Below are positions 57,387 to 64,000 of a stretch of DNA of 64,000 nucleotides, piece by piece. Below the pieces are notes generated by a model. The model was not told the DNA's origin and did no database searches. It saw only the letters and a list, made by a program, of their open reading frames with translations. The stretch's first letter is position 1. Every line of letters begins with the position of its first letter. The DNA lies in the NCBI RefSeq assembly GCF_001425705.1, contig NZ_LMDC01000012.1, forward strand, positions 375,402 to 439,401. Reading direction: 5' to 3'. This DNA is from Pelomonas sp. Root1217. Lineage in GTDB: Bacteria; Pseudomonadota; Gammaproteobacteria; Burkholderiales; Burkholderiaceae_C. A program made the position numbers and the translations under genes.

Positions 57387-58514
57387 TCAACGGGGGGAAG
57401 AAAAGGGGCCGGGCCAGAGCAGCGCCGGGCCGGCGTCGGCGAGCGTCTTGCAGCCGGAGAGCGCCATGGCGATCTCGAGTTCGTCACGCAGCAGGCGCAG
57501 CGCATGCGCCACGCCCAGCGCACCGCTGGCGGCGAGGGCATGAACGTAGGGGCGGCCGAGCAGCACCGCGTTGGCGCCCAGCGCCATGGCCTTGAGCACG
57601 TCGGTGCCGCGGCGGATGCCGCCGTCGACGAGCAACGGCACGTTGGGGCCGAGGGCGGTGCGCAATGGCGGCAGCAGTTCGGCGGTGGGTGGCAGCGTGT
57701 CGAGCGTGCGGCCACCGTGGTTGGAGACGATGAAGCCGGTGACGCCGCGGGCCAGCGCCTCGCGGGCGTCGTCGGCATGCGTGACGCCCTTGAGCAGCAG
57801 CGGCAGCCGGCTCTCGGCGCGCAGCCAGTCGATCTCACGCCAGGTGGCGGCACGTGGCATCAGGCCGTCGAAGAGGGCACTCTGGCCGGGCTGCAGGTTC
57901 AGCGGCTTCTTGACACCGCCGAGGTTGACCGCGCGGATATCGTCGGGAAGTTGGAAGCCGATGCGGCGCTCACGGTCGCGCGCGCCGTGCACGGGCGCAT
58001 CAACGGTCAGCACCAGGGCCTGGTAGCCGGTGGCTTCGATGCGCTGGAGCAGCGCACGCATGAAGTCGCGGTCGCCGCGCCAATAGAGCTGGAACCACAG
58101 CGGGCCGGCGGTCGCGTCGGCGAGCATCGGTGCGGCCACGGCGGCCATGTCGATGCTGGACTGGGCGCTGAGGACGAGCCCCGCTTCCTGGGCCGCGGCT
58201 GCGTGGGCGATGGCCAGTTCGCCGTCGGTGTGGAAGAGGCGCTGGTAGGCGATGGGCGCCAGCAGGATGGGGTGGCGCAGCTCGCGGCCCAGCAGGGTCA
58301 CGCGGGTGTGGCCGTTGCTGAGGTCGCGCAGCACGCGGGGCTGCAACTTGATGGCGCCCCAGGCCGCGCGGTTGGCACGCAACGTGATCTCATCGGCGGC
58401 ACCGCCGTTCAGATAGGCCCAGGCTGCCGCATCGACGCGGGCCTTGGCGTGCGATTCGAAATCTGCCAGGTTGGCGAGGCCGTCCGGCAACGACTCGATG
58501 CGAGGCGCAGTCAC
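57387..58514 (-). CDS. FMN-dependent alpha-hydroxy acid oxidase/dehydrogenase (LldD/GOX family)
   Basis: A 375-residue TIM-barrel flavoenzyme oxidising 2-hydroxy acids such as lactate or glycolate to 2-keto acids. Characteristic motifs are [28 protein letters not shown] (FMN and substrate), and SNHGGRTLD with the catalytic His, then [19 protein letters not shown] (phosphate grip). The GTG at 58514 overlaps the upstream hydroxylase stop (GTGA). A GTG four codons earlier is also possible. Unusually for this enzyme it sits inside an iron-uptake run; hydroxy acid products may relate to siderophore or citrate chemistry, but that is a guess. Confidence 0.92.
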   Translation of the reverse strand: MTAPRIESLPDGLANLADFESHAKARVDAAAWAYLNGGAADEITLRANRAAWGAIKLQPRVLRDLSNGHTRVTLLGRELRHPILLAPIAYQRLFHTDGELAIAHAAAAQEAGLVLSAQSSIDMAAVAAPMLADATAGPLWFQLYWRGDRDFMRALLQRIEATGYQALVLTVDAPVHGARDRERRIGFQLPDDIRAVNLGGVKKPLNLQPGQSALFDGLMPRAATWREIDWLRAESRLPLLLKGVTHADDAREALARGVTGFIVSNHGGRTLDTLPPTAELLPPLRTALGPNVPLLVDGGIRRGTDVLKAMALGANAVLLGRPYVHALAASGALGVAHALRLLRDELEIAMALSGCKTLADAGPALLWPGPFSSPR

Positions 58515-59206
58515 GTGTCGGCCCACATCCGCAAGAGGTTGTGATACGTGCCCGTCAGCTGCACCAGCTCGGGCGTTTCGCCGAGCTCGCCGCGCAGCTG
58601 CATCAGGCTCATGTCCATCTCGTAGAGCAGGCGGCGTTGGTCGTCGCCACGCACCATGCTCTCGATCCAGAAGAAGCTGGCCAGCCGTTCGCCGCGCGTG
58701 ACGGGTTCGACGCGGTGCACGCTGGTGCCCGGGTAGATGACCATGTCGCCAGCTGCGAGCTTGACGCGCTGCTCGCCGAAGGCGTGCTCGATGACCAGCT
58801 CACCACCGTCGTAGTCCGCCGGTGCGCTCAGGAACAGGGTGCAGGAGATGTCGGTGCGCACGCGCTGCACGCCACCCGGCAAATAGCGCACGGCCTGGTC
58901 GACATGGCTGCCGTAGGCGTTGCTCACCCCGGCGTAGCGGTTGAACAGGGGCGGGAGCACGCGCTTGGGCAGCGTGGCGGAGAAGAACACCGGGTGCTTC
59001 TCCAGCGCCTGCAGCACCAGCGCCTGCAGCTCGCGGTGCTGTTCGCGACCGTTCTCGCTCAGCGGCTGCAGCTGTTCGTTGTTCTTGACCTGGGCGGCCT
59101 GGCGGCCGGCGGTGCTGCGGCCATCGGCCCAGGCAGCGATGGCCAGCAGTTCGCAGGCCCGGGCCACGCCGGCCGCGTCGAGGATCTGGGGGATCTTCAG
59201 CAGCAT
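58511..59206 (-). CDS. piuC: Fe(II)/2-oxoglutarate-dependent PKHD-type hydroxylase (PiuC/YbiX)
   Basis: A 231-residue oxygenase typical of PiuC. The iron-binding triad is H101-x-D103 (YGSHVDQAV) and H164 (GTSVHRVEP), with 2-oxoglutarate Arg 174 (TRGERLASF). The length fits YbiX/PiuC (about 225-230). It is encoded 28 bp after the siderophore receptor, the usual piuA-piuC pairing. The target of hydroxylation is not established. Confidence 0.95.
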   Translation of the reverse strand: MLLKIPQILDAAGVARACELLAIAAWADGRSTAGRQAAQVKNNEQLQPLSENGREQHRELQALVLQALEKHPVFFSATLPKRVLPPLFNRYAGVSNAYGSHVDQAVRYLPGGVQRVRTDISCTLFLSAPADYDGGELVIEHAFGEQRVKLAAGDMVIYPGTSVHRVEPVTRGERLASFFWIESMVRGDDQRRLLYEMDMSLMQLRGELGETPELVQLTGTYHNLLRMWADT

Positions 59207-59234
59207 GGCAGGGCGCAGGCCTTTCGGGAGGAGG

Positions 59235-61550
59235 TCAGAACTTGTAGGTGCCGGTCAGCGCGACGACGCGGCCCTTGCCGGGCACGTAGTGCCCCGTGTA
59301 GAGCGTGTCGGCATAAAGCTTGTTGGCCACATTGTCGACGTTGAGGCGGAACAGCAGCTCGTCTTCGATGACGGTGTATTCGGCCATCAGGTTGGCGATG
59401 ACGAACTTGGGCGCGTAGAAGTCGGGGTTGCGGTTGGGTTGCTGGCCGCTGCGCGCATTGACGCCGCCGCCGACACGCCATTGCGGCGTGATCTTGTAGG
59501 TCGTCCACAGGCTGCCGGAGTAGCGCGGCGTGAGCGACGGCCGGTCGCCCTGCAATTCGCCGCTGGTCGCCGACGAGATGTCGATGTTGGCGACCGGCAT
59601 CCAGGTGAAGCTGCCGAAGACCTCCCACTCCGGCGTGATGCGGCCCGTGACATCGACGTCAATGCCTGCCGCGTGGCGCTTGCCCGACAGAGTGACGACG
59701 TCGGTGTTCAGCGGGTCGGTATTGCGCTCATGCAGCTTGGTGGCACGGAAGATGCCGAAGCGCGTCGTCAGCTTGCCGTCGGCCGAGTCGTACTGGCCGC
59801 CGAGTTCGATGTTGACCGACTTCTCGGGCGGGATGCCGGCGTTGGCGGGGCTCAGCGAATAGGTGTCGCCCGAGGTATTGAACGACGTGGCGCCCATCAG
59901 GTGGAAAGACAACTGGGCGTTCGGCTGGAACAGCACGGCGGCGCGCTTGCTCCACTCCGAGACGTTCATCTGATAGCTGTCGGTCGTCGAGCGGGTGATC
60001 TTGTCGTAGCCCGGCGTACCGGTGGCGTTGTAGCTGTAGTTGAGGGTGTCGTAGTCGCCCTTGAGCTTGTCGTAGCGCAGGCCGGCGAGCAGCTTCCAGT
60101 GCGGCGACAGCGACACCATGTCCTGCACGTAGGCGCCGGCAGAGCGGGAGGTGTATTCACTCGACTTCAAGGGCTGGCGGCGCGACTCGTCGATGCTGGC
60201 ACCGTCGTCGGGACGGCCGGCCAGCGTGTTGGGCTTGGTGAGGCCCAGTGCGGCGTAGAAGGCCGCGCGCTGGGCGGCCGTCAAGCCGGGGCTGTCGTTG
60301 TAGACCTGCTTCTTTTCCTGAGCGAAATCCACGCCCGTCATGACGTGGTGCTCCATGCCGGCGGCCTTGAACTTGGCACTCAGGTCGCTCTGCACGGTGA
60401 TGGTCTGCAGATCCTGGATCTTCAGCTGGGTGCCGCGGGCCAGCACGGTGTTGGGGCCGAAGGTCGCCAGTGACGCGGCAATGCCGCCCGGCTGCAGGGT
60501 CGCGGCCGCGAAGCGCACCGTGCCGGCGCGCTGGTCACGCGTATAGGACGCATAGCGCGCCTTGGTGACGAGCTCGACGTTGGGGCTGAAGCGGTGCGTG
60601 TGCGAGCCCATCACGTAGTTGGCCGTGCCCCTGTTGCGGTCGCTGGCCAGCCCGAAGTAGGCAGTCGGTTGCAGCGGCAGCAGCGTCGTCGCGCTCACGG
60701 GTGCGGTCGGCGTCGGTCTGATCCACGGCATGCCGTAGTTCATGCCGTTGTTGTTGTCCAGCGCGTACAGCGTGAGGGCGAACTCGTCGTCCTCACCGAT
60801 GCCCGTGCGCAACGAGCCGGCCAGGCCGGCCTTGTTGATCATGTTGCCCGAGCCGTCGTTGTCGGCGCGGTTGACCAGGGTGCCGATGCGCCAGGCCGTC
60901 GTCTCGCCGCTGCGTTTGTTGAAGTCGCCGGTGACGCGCAGGCCGCCGTGGCTGTAGGCGCCGACGTTGATCTCGTTCTGGTCGGCCAGCACGGCCTGCT
61001 TGGTGACCTGGTTGACCGCGCCGCCGCTGGAGCCGCGGCCGAACATCAGTGCGCCGGAGCCGCGCAGCAGCTCGACCTTGTCGAGGAAGAAGGTGTCGCG
61101 GTCGTAGAAGGCCGGGTCGCGCATGCCGTCGATGAAGATGTCACCGGTGCTTTGCAACGAGATGCCGTGGATCTTGATGTCCTCCTCGCCTCCCTCGGCA
61201 GCCTGGAAGGTGATGCCGGCGGTGTTCTTCAGCACTTCCTTGACGTTGTCGAGATTGCGGTCGTCGATGAGCTTCTCGGTGACGATGGTCAGGGACTGCG
61301 GGATGTCGCGGATGTCCTGCTTGCCCTTGCCGATGCGGGTTTCGGTGGCCTGGTAGCCGTCCTTGCCTTGCGGCTCGGCGGTGGCCTTGGCGCGCACGGT
61401 GGGCAGCACGCTTTCTTCCTTGGCCGGCGGCTTCTGAGCGGGGGAGGTCTGGGCCAGCGTGGCGGTCGCCAGGCCGAAGCCGGCGGCCAGTGCGCCCAGG
61501 GGTAGCAGCGCTTGTTTCTTCGACTTGTTCGATTTGTTCTTGCGGGACAT
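59235..61550 (-). CDS. TonB-dependent siderophore receptor (Fiu/PiuA family)
   Basis: A 771-residue outer-membrane receptor for catecholate-type ferric siderophores. It has an N-terminal signal ([20 protein letters not shown]) and a plug domain ([59 protein letters not shown]). The 22-strand barrel ends [25 protein letters not shown], with the terminal Phe needed for assembly. The start at 61550 is set by GGAG and the basic N-terminus [12 protein letters not shown]. It follows tonB by 97 bp and precedes piuC. Confidence 0.94.
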   Translation of the reverse strand: MSRKNKSNKSKKQALLPLGALAAGFGLATATLAQTSPAQKPPAKEESVLPTVRAKATAEPQGKDGYQATETRIGKGKQDIRDIPQSLTIVTEKLIDDRNLDNVKEVLKNTAGITFQAAEGGEEDIKIHGISLQSTGDIFIDGMRDPAFYDRDTFFLDKVELLRGSGALMFGRGSSGGAVNQVTKQAVLADQNEINVGAYSHGGLRVTGDFNKRSGETTAWRIGTLVNRADNDGSGNMINKAGLAGSLRTGIGEDDEFALTLYALDNNNGMNYGMPWIRPTPTAPVSATTLLPLQPTAYFGLASDRNRGTANYVMGSHTHRFSPNVELVTKARYASYTRDQRAGTVRFAAATLQPGGIAASLATFGPNTVLARGTQLKIQDLQTITVQSDLSAKFKAAGMEHHVMTGVDFAQEKKQVYNDSPGLTAAQRAAFYAALGLTKPNTLAGRPDDGASIDESRRQPLKSSEYTSRSAGAYVQDMVSLSPHWKLLAGLRYDKLKGDYDTLNYSYNATGTPGYDKITRSTTDSYQMNVSEWSKRAAVLFQPNAQLSFHLMGATSFNTSGDTYSLSPANAGIPPEKSVNIELGGQYDSADGKLTTRFGIFRATKLHERNTDPLNTDVVTLSGKRHAAGIDVDVTGRITPEWEVFGSFTWMPVANIDISSATSGELQGDRPSLTPRYSGSLWTTYKITPQWRVGGGVNARSGQQPNRNPDFYAPKFVIANLMAEYTVIEDELLFRLNVDNVANKLYADTLYTGHYVPGKGRVVALTGTYKF

Positions 61551-61576
61551 GGATTGCTCCGGGGAATCGTGTTGAA

Positions 61577-61613
61577 TGGGCATGGCTTTGCCCACAGCGG
61601 CGCAAAGCGCCGC
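61577..61613. promoter_or_regulatory. Two hairpins between tonB and the siderophore receptor
   Basis: TGGGCA (61577-61582) pairs with TGCCCA (61589-61594), and GCGGCGC (61597-61603) pairs with GCGCCGC (61607-61613) around AAA. There is no T-run, so full termination is unlikely; they could adjust mRNA stability or receptor expression relative to tonB. Confidence 0.5.
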
Positions 61614-61647
61614 CCACGGCATGGCTACTCAGGGAAAGGAGGCGGGG

Positions 61648-62421
61648 TCAGCGGTCGACTTCGTAGGACATCGGCGCGATGACCTCCCACTCGACGGGCT
61701 GACCGTTCTCGGTGTACGGCGCGAAGCGGGCGCTGCGCATGTCCTGCAGCGCCTGCTCGTCCAGGCGAGCGAAACCCGAGGACTTCGCCAGGGTGATCTC
61801 ACGCGGCTGGCCGCGCACATCAACGATGACGCGCAGGTGCACGACGCCGGACTCGCGCAGCCGCTTGGACATCAGCGGCACCGTCATGCGCGGCTCTTTC
61901 AGATAGCGCACCGCGCTGGCGGGAATCTGCTTGATCTGGGGTGCGGGCGGCGGCGTAATTAGAATGACGGGCGTTGGCGCCGCCTGCACCGGAGCAACCA
62001 TCGGTGGCGGCGGCGGCAGGGCCGCAACGACGGGAGAGGGCGCGGGCGCCGTGGCGACGGCGATCAGCGGCGGGTCCACCATCGTCAGCGCCGGCGCCTT
62101 CAGCTCCGGCATCGCCACCGGAGGCGGCGGCAGCGGCTTGGGCGGCTCGGCCGGCGCCACCAGGCGCACAACGACGGGCGCCACGCGTGCCACCGTGCGG
62201 CGCAGATCCTGCACTTGGCTCAAGCCCCACAGCCCCAGCAGATGCAGCGCGGCAATGCCCACCAGCAACAGGCGCCGGCTGCGCGAGGGGCGCGCCATCT
62301 CGGCAAAGCTCGGCCGCGGTTGCGGCACTCGCAACGGCAGCACCGCCGCCGGCCGCGATGGGACGGCGACCGGCGCGGGCGGGGCCGTATGGGAGGCTAC
62401 AAAGGCGAGGGCGGGCTTCAC
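61648..62421 (-). CDS. tonB: TonB energy-transducing protein
   Basis: A 257-residue inner-membrane protein that passes proton-motive force to outer-membrane receptors. A single helix at residues 50-68 (RLLLVGIAALHLLGLWGL) is followed by a Pro-rich spacer (PPKPLPPPPVAMPE). The C-terminal domain has GVVHLRVIVDVRGQPREITL and SSGFARLDEQALQDMR, ending FAPYTENGQPVEWEVIAP. The GTG at 62421 gives a 41-residue Pro-rich cytosolic N-terminus. The ATG at 62298 would give a more usual short one. A Fur box lies 42 bp upstream of the GTG. Confidence 0.88.
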   Translation of the reverse strand: MKPALAFVASHTAPPAPVAVPSRPAAVLPLRVPQPRPSFAEMARPSRSRRLLLVGIAALHLLGLWGLSQVQDLRRTVARVAPVVVRLVAPAEPPKPLPPPPVAMPELKAPALTMVDPPLIAVATAPAPSPVVAALPPPPPMVAPVQAAPTPVILITPPPAPQIKQIPASAVRYLKEPRMTVPLMSKRLRESGVVHLRVIVDVRGQPREITLAKSSGFARLDEQALQDMRSARFAPYTENGQPVEWEVIAPMSYEVDR

Positions 62422-62462
62422 GAGCGAGGCAGGACCGTGTTCGATGGAAAAATCTTAACACG

Positions 62463-62481
62463 AATGCGAACGATTCCTATT
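62463..62481 (-). promoter_or_regulatory. Fur box upstream of tonB
   Basis: AATGCGAACGATTCCTATT (19 bp) is a partial palindrome of the classical Fur consensus, with 12 of 19 positions symmetric. It lies between tonB and the divergent YvlD-like gene. Iron-bound Fur would repress the tonB-to-b561 run. Confidence 0.65.
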
Positions 62482-62536
62482 TGATGCGGCGTCGCGATGC
62501 TGCAGTCACGCGACACCGCCGTGGCGATGGACCGAT

Positions 62537-62905
62537 ATGCTCGCGGCCATGACCAAGATCCTCGTCCGTTGGCTGCTGCTCGCTGGCGCCCTGCTGTTGG
62601 TGGCTCACCTCTACCCCGGCGTCATCGTCAAGAGCTTCACGTCGGCGCTGATCGCGGCTTTCGTGCTCGGGCTGCTGAACACGCTGCTGCGGCCCATCCT
62701 CGTGCTGCTGACGCTGCCGGTGACGGTGCTCAGCCTGGGCCTGTTCCTCTTCATCATCAACGCGCTGATGTTCTGGATGGCCGCCACGGTGCTGGATGGC
62801 CTGGCCGTGACGGGCTTTGCCGCCGCGCTGATCGGCTCGCTGATCTACAGCCTGTGCGGCATGGTCATTGACGTCGTCGTCGAACGCGTCTTCCCTAGCG
62901 ACTGA
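62537..62905 (+). CDS. YvlD-like / phage holin family 4 membrane protein
   Basis: A protein of 118-122 residues with four hydrophobic helices. The motif LGLLNTLLRPILVLLTLPVT (about residue 45) is the hallmark of this family (Phage_holin_4_2). Starts at 62537 or the ATG at 62549 are both possible; neither has a clear ribosome site. Despite the family name there is no phage context. A role in envelope stress is suspected for the Bacillus homologue. Confidence 0.88.
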   Translation: MLAAMTKILVRWLLLAGALLLVAHLYPGVIVKSFTSALIAAFVLGLLNTLLRPILVLLTLPVTVLSLGLFLFIINALMFWMAATVLDGLAVTGFAAALIGSLIYSLCGMVIDVVVERVFPSD

Positions 62906-63090
62906 GACGGGGCCCCTCGCCCAGCCTCTCCTTGCTGAACGCCGGCGAGTCCAGTCGGTCCCCCAGGGGACGGCGATGCTTGCCAGATCGACCGGCAAGC
63001 ACATCGCCCTAGGCGGGCCGGCTCGGGAGCGGCCCAGCGCTCGGCCCGCAAATTCCGGGTGCCGCAAACGCGAAATCGATCACTGACGCG

Positions 63091-63720
63091 TCAGCGGCAG
63101 ACAAAGTCCAGGCTCGCGGCTGCGAAGGCGGCCAGTTCCTCGCGGGGATCGCCAGCGCGGGCGCGCAGCGCCATCGAATGCAGCACGGCCGATGCGAGCT
63201 GAGCGCGCATCGCCACATCGGTGCCGGGCGGCAGTTCGCCGTCGTTCACCGCCTGCTGCAGCCGCGCCTCGAAAGCAGTGTTGAAACCGCGCAGCGAATC
63301 ACCGAGCTGCTGGCGAATGACTTCGTCCCGCGGCGCCTCGGTGGCCGCCGTGCCAATCAGCAGGCAACCCCGCGCGGCCTCATCGGGCGGGTAGTAGAGC
63401 TGCAGCGCCAACTCGTAGACGCGCAGCAGGCCCTGGCGCAGCGAACGGTCCGCCAACGCCGCGCCTATGGCGGCATTGGACTGCTCGGTATAGAGGTGCA
63501 GCGCCTGCAGATAGAGGGCGTGCTTGTCGCCGAAGGCGCCATACAGGCTGGGCCGGTTCAGGCCCGTGGCATGGCTCAGGTCGTCCAGCGACGTTGCCGC
63601 ATAGCCGCGCTGCCAGAAGGCCAGCGTGGCCTGTGCAAGCGTGGCATCGGTGTCGAAACTGCGCGGCCGCCCGCGAGGGCGCGAGGCCGGCTTGGCCTCA
63701 TCTCCAGATTTTTGTACCAC
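63091..63720 (-). CDS. TetR family transcriptional regulator
   Basis: A 209-residue repressor-type regulator. The N-terminal helix-turn-helix reads GYAATSLDDLSHATGLNRPS then LYGAFGDKHALY. The ligand domain (ARGCLLIGTAATEA, RDEVIRQQLG) resembles the AcrR/NemR-like C-terminal family. The start is GTG at 63720; no in-frame ATG fits. It is divergent from a glutathione S-transferase gene, with inverted repeats between, so it probably controls that gene and itself. Such regulators often sense electrophiles. Confidence 0.92.
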   Translation of the reverse strand: MVQKSGDEAKPASRPRGRPRSFDTDATLAQATLAFWQRGYAATSLDDLSHATGLNRPSLYGAFGDKHALYLQALHLYTEQSNAAIGAALADRSLRQGLLRVYELALQLYYPPDEAARGCLLIGTAATEAPRDEVIRQQLGDSLRGFNTAFEARLQQAVNDGELPPGTDVAMRAQLASAVLHSMALRARAGDPREELAAFAAASLDFVCR

Positions 63721-63729
63721 GGTGCATGA

Positions 63730-63778
63730 AATTCATTGACGACAGTGAATTCTATTCAATACAGTACAAAAACACTGT
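63730..63778. promoter_or_regulatory. Inverted repeats in the TetR/GST divergent promoter
   Basis: AATTCA (63730-63735) pairs with TGAATT (63746-63751), and ACAGT (63761-63765) pairs with ACTGT (63774-63778). A TTGACG hexamer (63736-63741) lies between the first pair and could be the -35 box of the GST gene. The region is AT-rich. TetR binding here is inferred. Confidence 0.5.
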
Positions 63779-63789
63779 TGGAGATCTTG

Positions 63790-64000
63790 ATGGAGCTGTT
63801 CTTTTCCCCCATGGCCTGTTCGCTGGCGAGCCGCACGGTGCTGTACGAAGTGGGTGCCGATGCGCGCTTCACGCAGGTGGACGGCAAGGCCAAGCGCACA
63901 CTGGACGGCCGCGACTACTGGCAGGTCAACCCGATGGGCCAGGTGCCGGCGCTGCGCACCCCGGAGGGCTGGCTGTTGAGCGAGAACGCCGCGGTGCTGC
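63790..64000 (+). CDS. Glutathione S-transferase, N-terminal part (3' end outside window)
   Basis: The first 70 codons are visible, starting MELFFSPMACSLASRTVLYE and continuing to LLSENAAVL. This is the thioredoxin-like domain of a cytosolic GST: the SPMACSLASR region holds the catalytic Ser/Cys, QVNPMGQVPALRTP carries the cis-Pro, and LSENAAVL the Glu-Ser-like glutathione contact (SEN). GGAG precedes the ATG. The frame runs off the right edge. Divergence from a TetR regulator suggests inducible detoxification. Confidence 0.9.
   Translation, partial: MELFFSPMACSLASRTVLYEVGADARFTQVDGKAKRTLDGRDYWQVNPMGQVPALRTPEGWLLSENAAVL

Noticed and set aside
62537..62905. Phage holin implying a prophage
   Set aside because: The family name is historical. 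No integrase, capsid, tail or lysin genes are nearby and the protein fits the chromosomal YvlD group.
63007..63014. CCCTAGGC between the YvlD-like and tetR genes as a PEP-CTERM regulatory element
   Set aside because: It is not close to any PEP-CTERM gene and lacks the following purines; kept only as a caution on the motif finding.

Overview
The window is about 64 kb of GC-rich chromosome from a betaproteobacterium, most likely Burkholderiales of the Roseateles / Pelomonas / Mitsuaria / Rubrivivax type. That placement is inferred from codon use, six PEP-CTERM surface proteins, a LytTR/GIN-domain operon, a PiuA/PiuC iron system and a plant-polymer lyase. No rRNA, tRNA, CRISPR array, integrase or transposase was seen. 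The right-hand part reads like ordinary core and iron-metabolism chromosome. The stretch from about 6.4 to 42 kb is an accessory mixture.

Layout. 1-2.6 kb: end of a fused subunit I/III haem-copper oxidase with altered proton-channel residues. 2.6-6.4 kb: a reductase-MFS pair divergent from its probable AraC regulator. 6.4-8.1 kb: a gutted cation:proton antiporter followed by an AT-rich gene with a PD-(D/E)XK-like motif. 8.2-11.7 kb: ssb and a translationally coupled kinase / LytTR regulator / GIN-domain operon. 11.7-26.6 kb: three toxin-antitoxin modules (hipBA, AbrB/PIN, Phd/PIN), three related PEP-CTERM proteins, a 1689-residue alpha-2-macroglobulin and a Rieske oxygenase. 26.7-36.6 kb: DUF4331, pbpC, slyX, recQ, a sterol-desaturase-like enzyme and two more PEP-CTERM proteins. 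36.8-40.3 kb: an 1182-residue DyP peroxidase-P450 fusion, the most unusual gene here. 40.9-42.3 kb: a secreted pectate lyase.

42.6-51.4 kb is a single co-directional run: two S9 peptidases, a small protein made of LPRVVI repeats, a divergent class III cyclase-like protein and a cyclase/AAA/TPR regulator. 51.4-56.3 kb carries uvrA, a PEP-CTERM protein, a lone receiver domain and a SWIB/H1-like protein. 56.5-62.4 kb is a likely Fur-controlled run, tonB > siderophore receptor > PiuC-type hydroxylase > FMN hydroxyacid oxidase > PepSY protein > cytochrome b561, which links siderophore uptake to membrane redox chemistry. The window closes with a YvlD-like membrane protein and a TetR regulator divergent from a glutathione S-transferase that runs off the edge.

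The best candidates for undescribed biology are: the DyP-P450 fusion; the LPRVVI-repeat small-protein family (two members); the AT-rich nuclease-like gene in the wrecked antiporter; the oxidase with D-channel Glu to Asp and K-channel Lys to Gln changes; and a CTAGGG element shared upstream of three PEP-CTERM genes. No database search or structure prediction was available. Family names rest on motif recognition.
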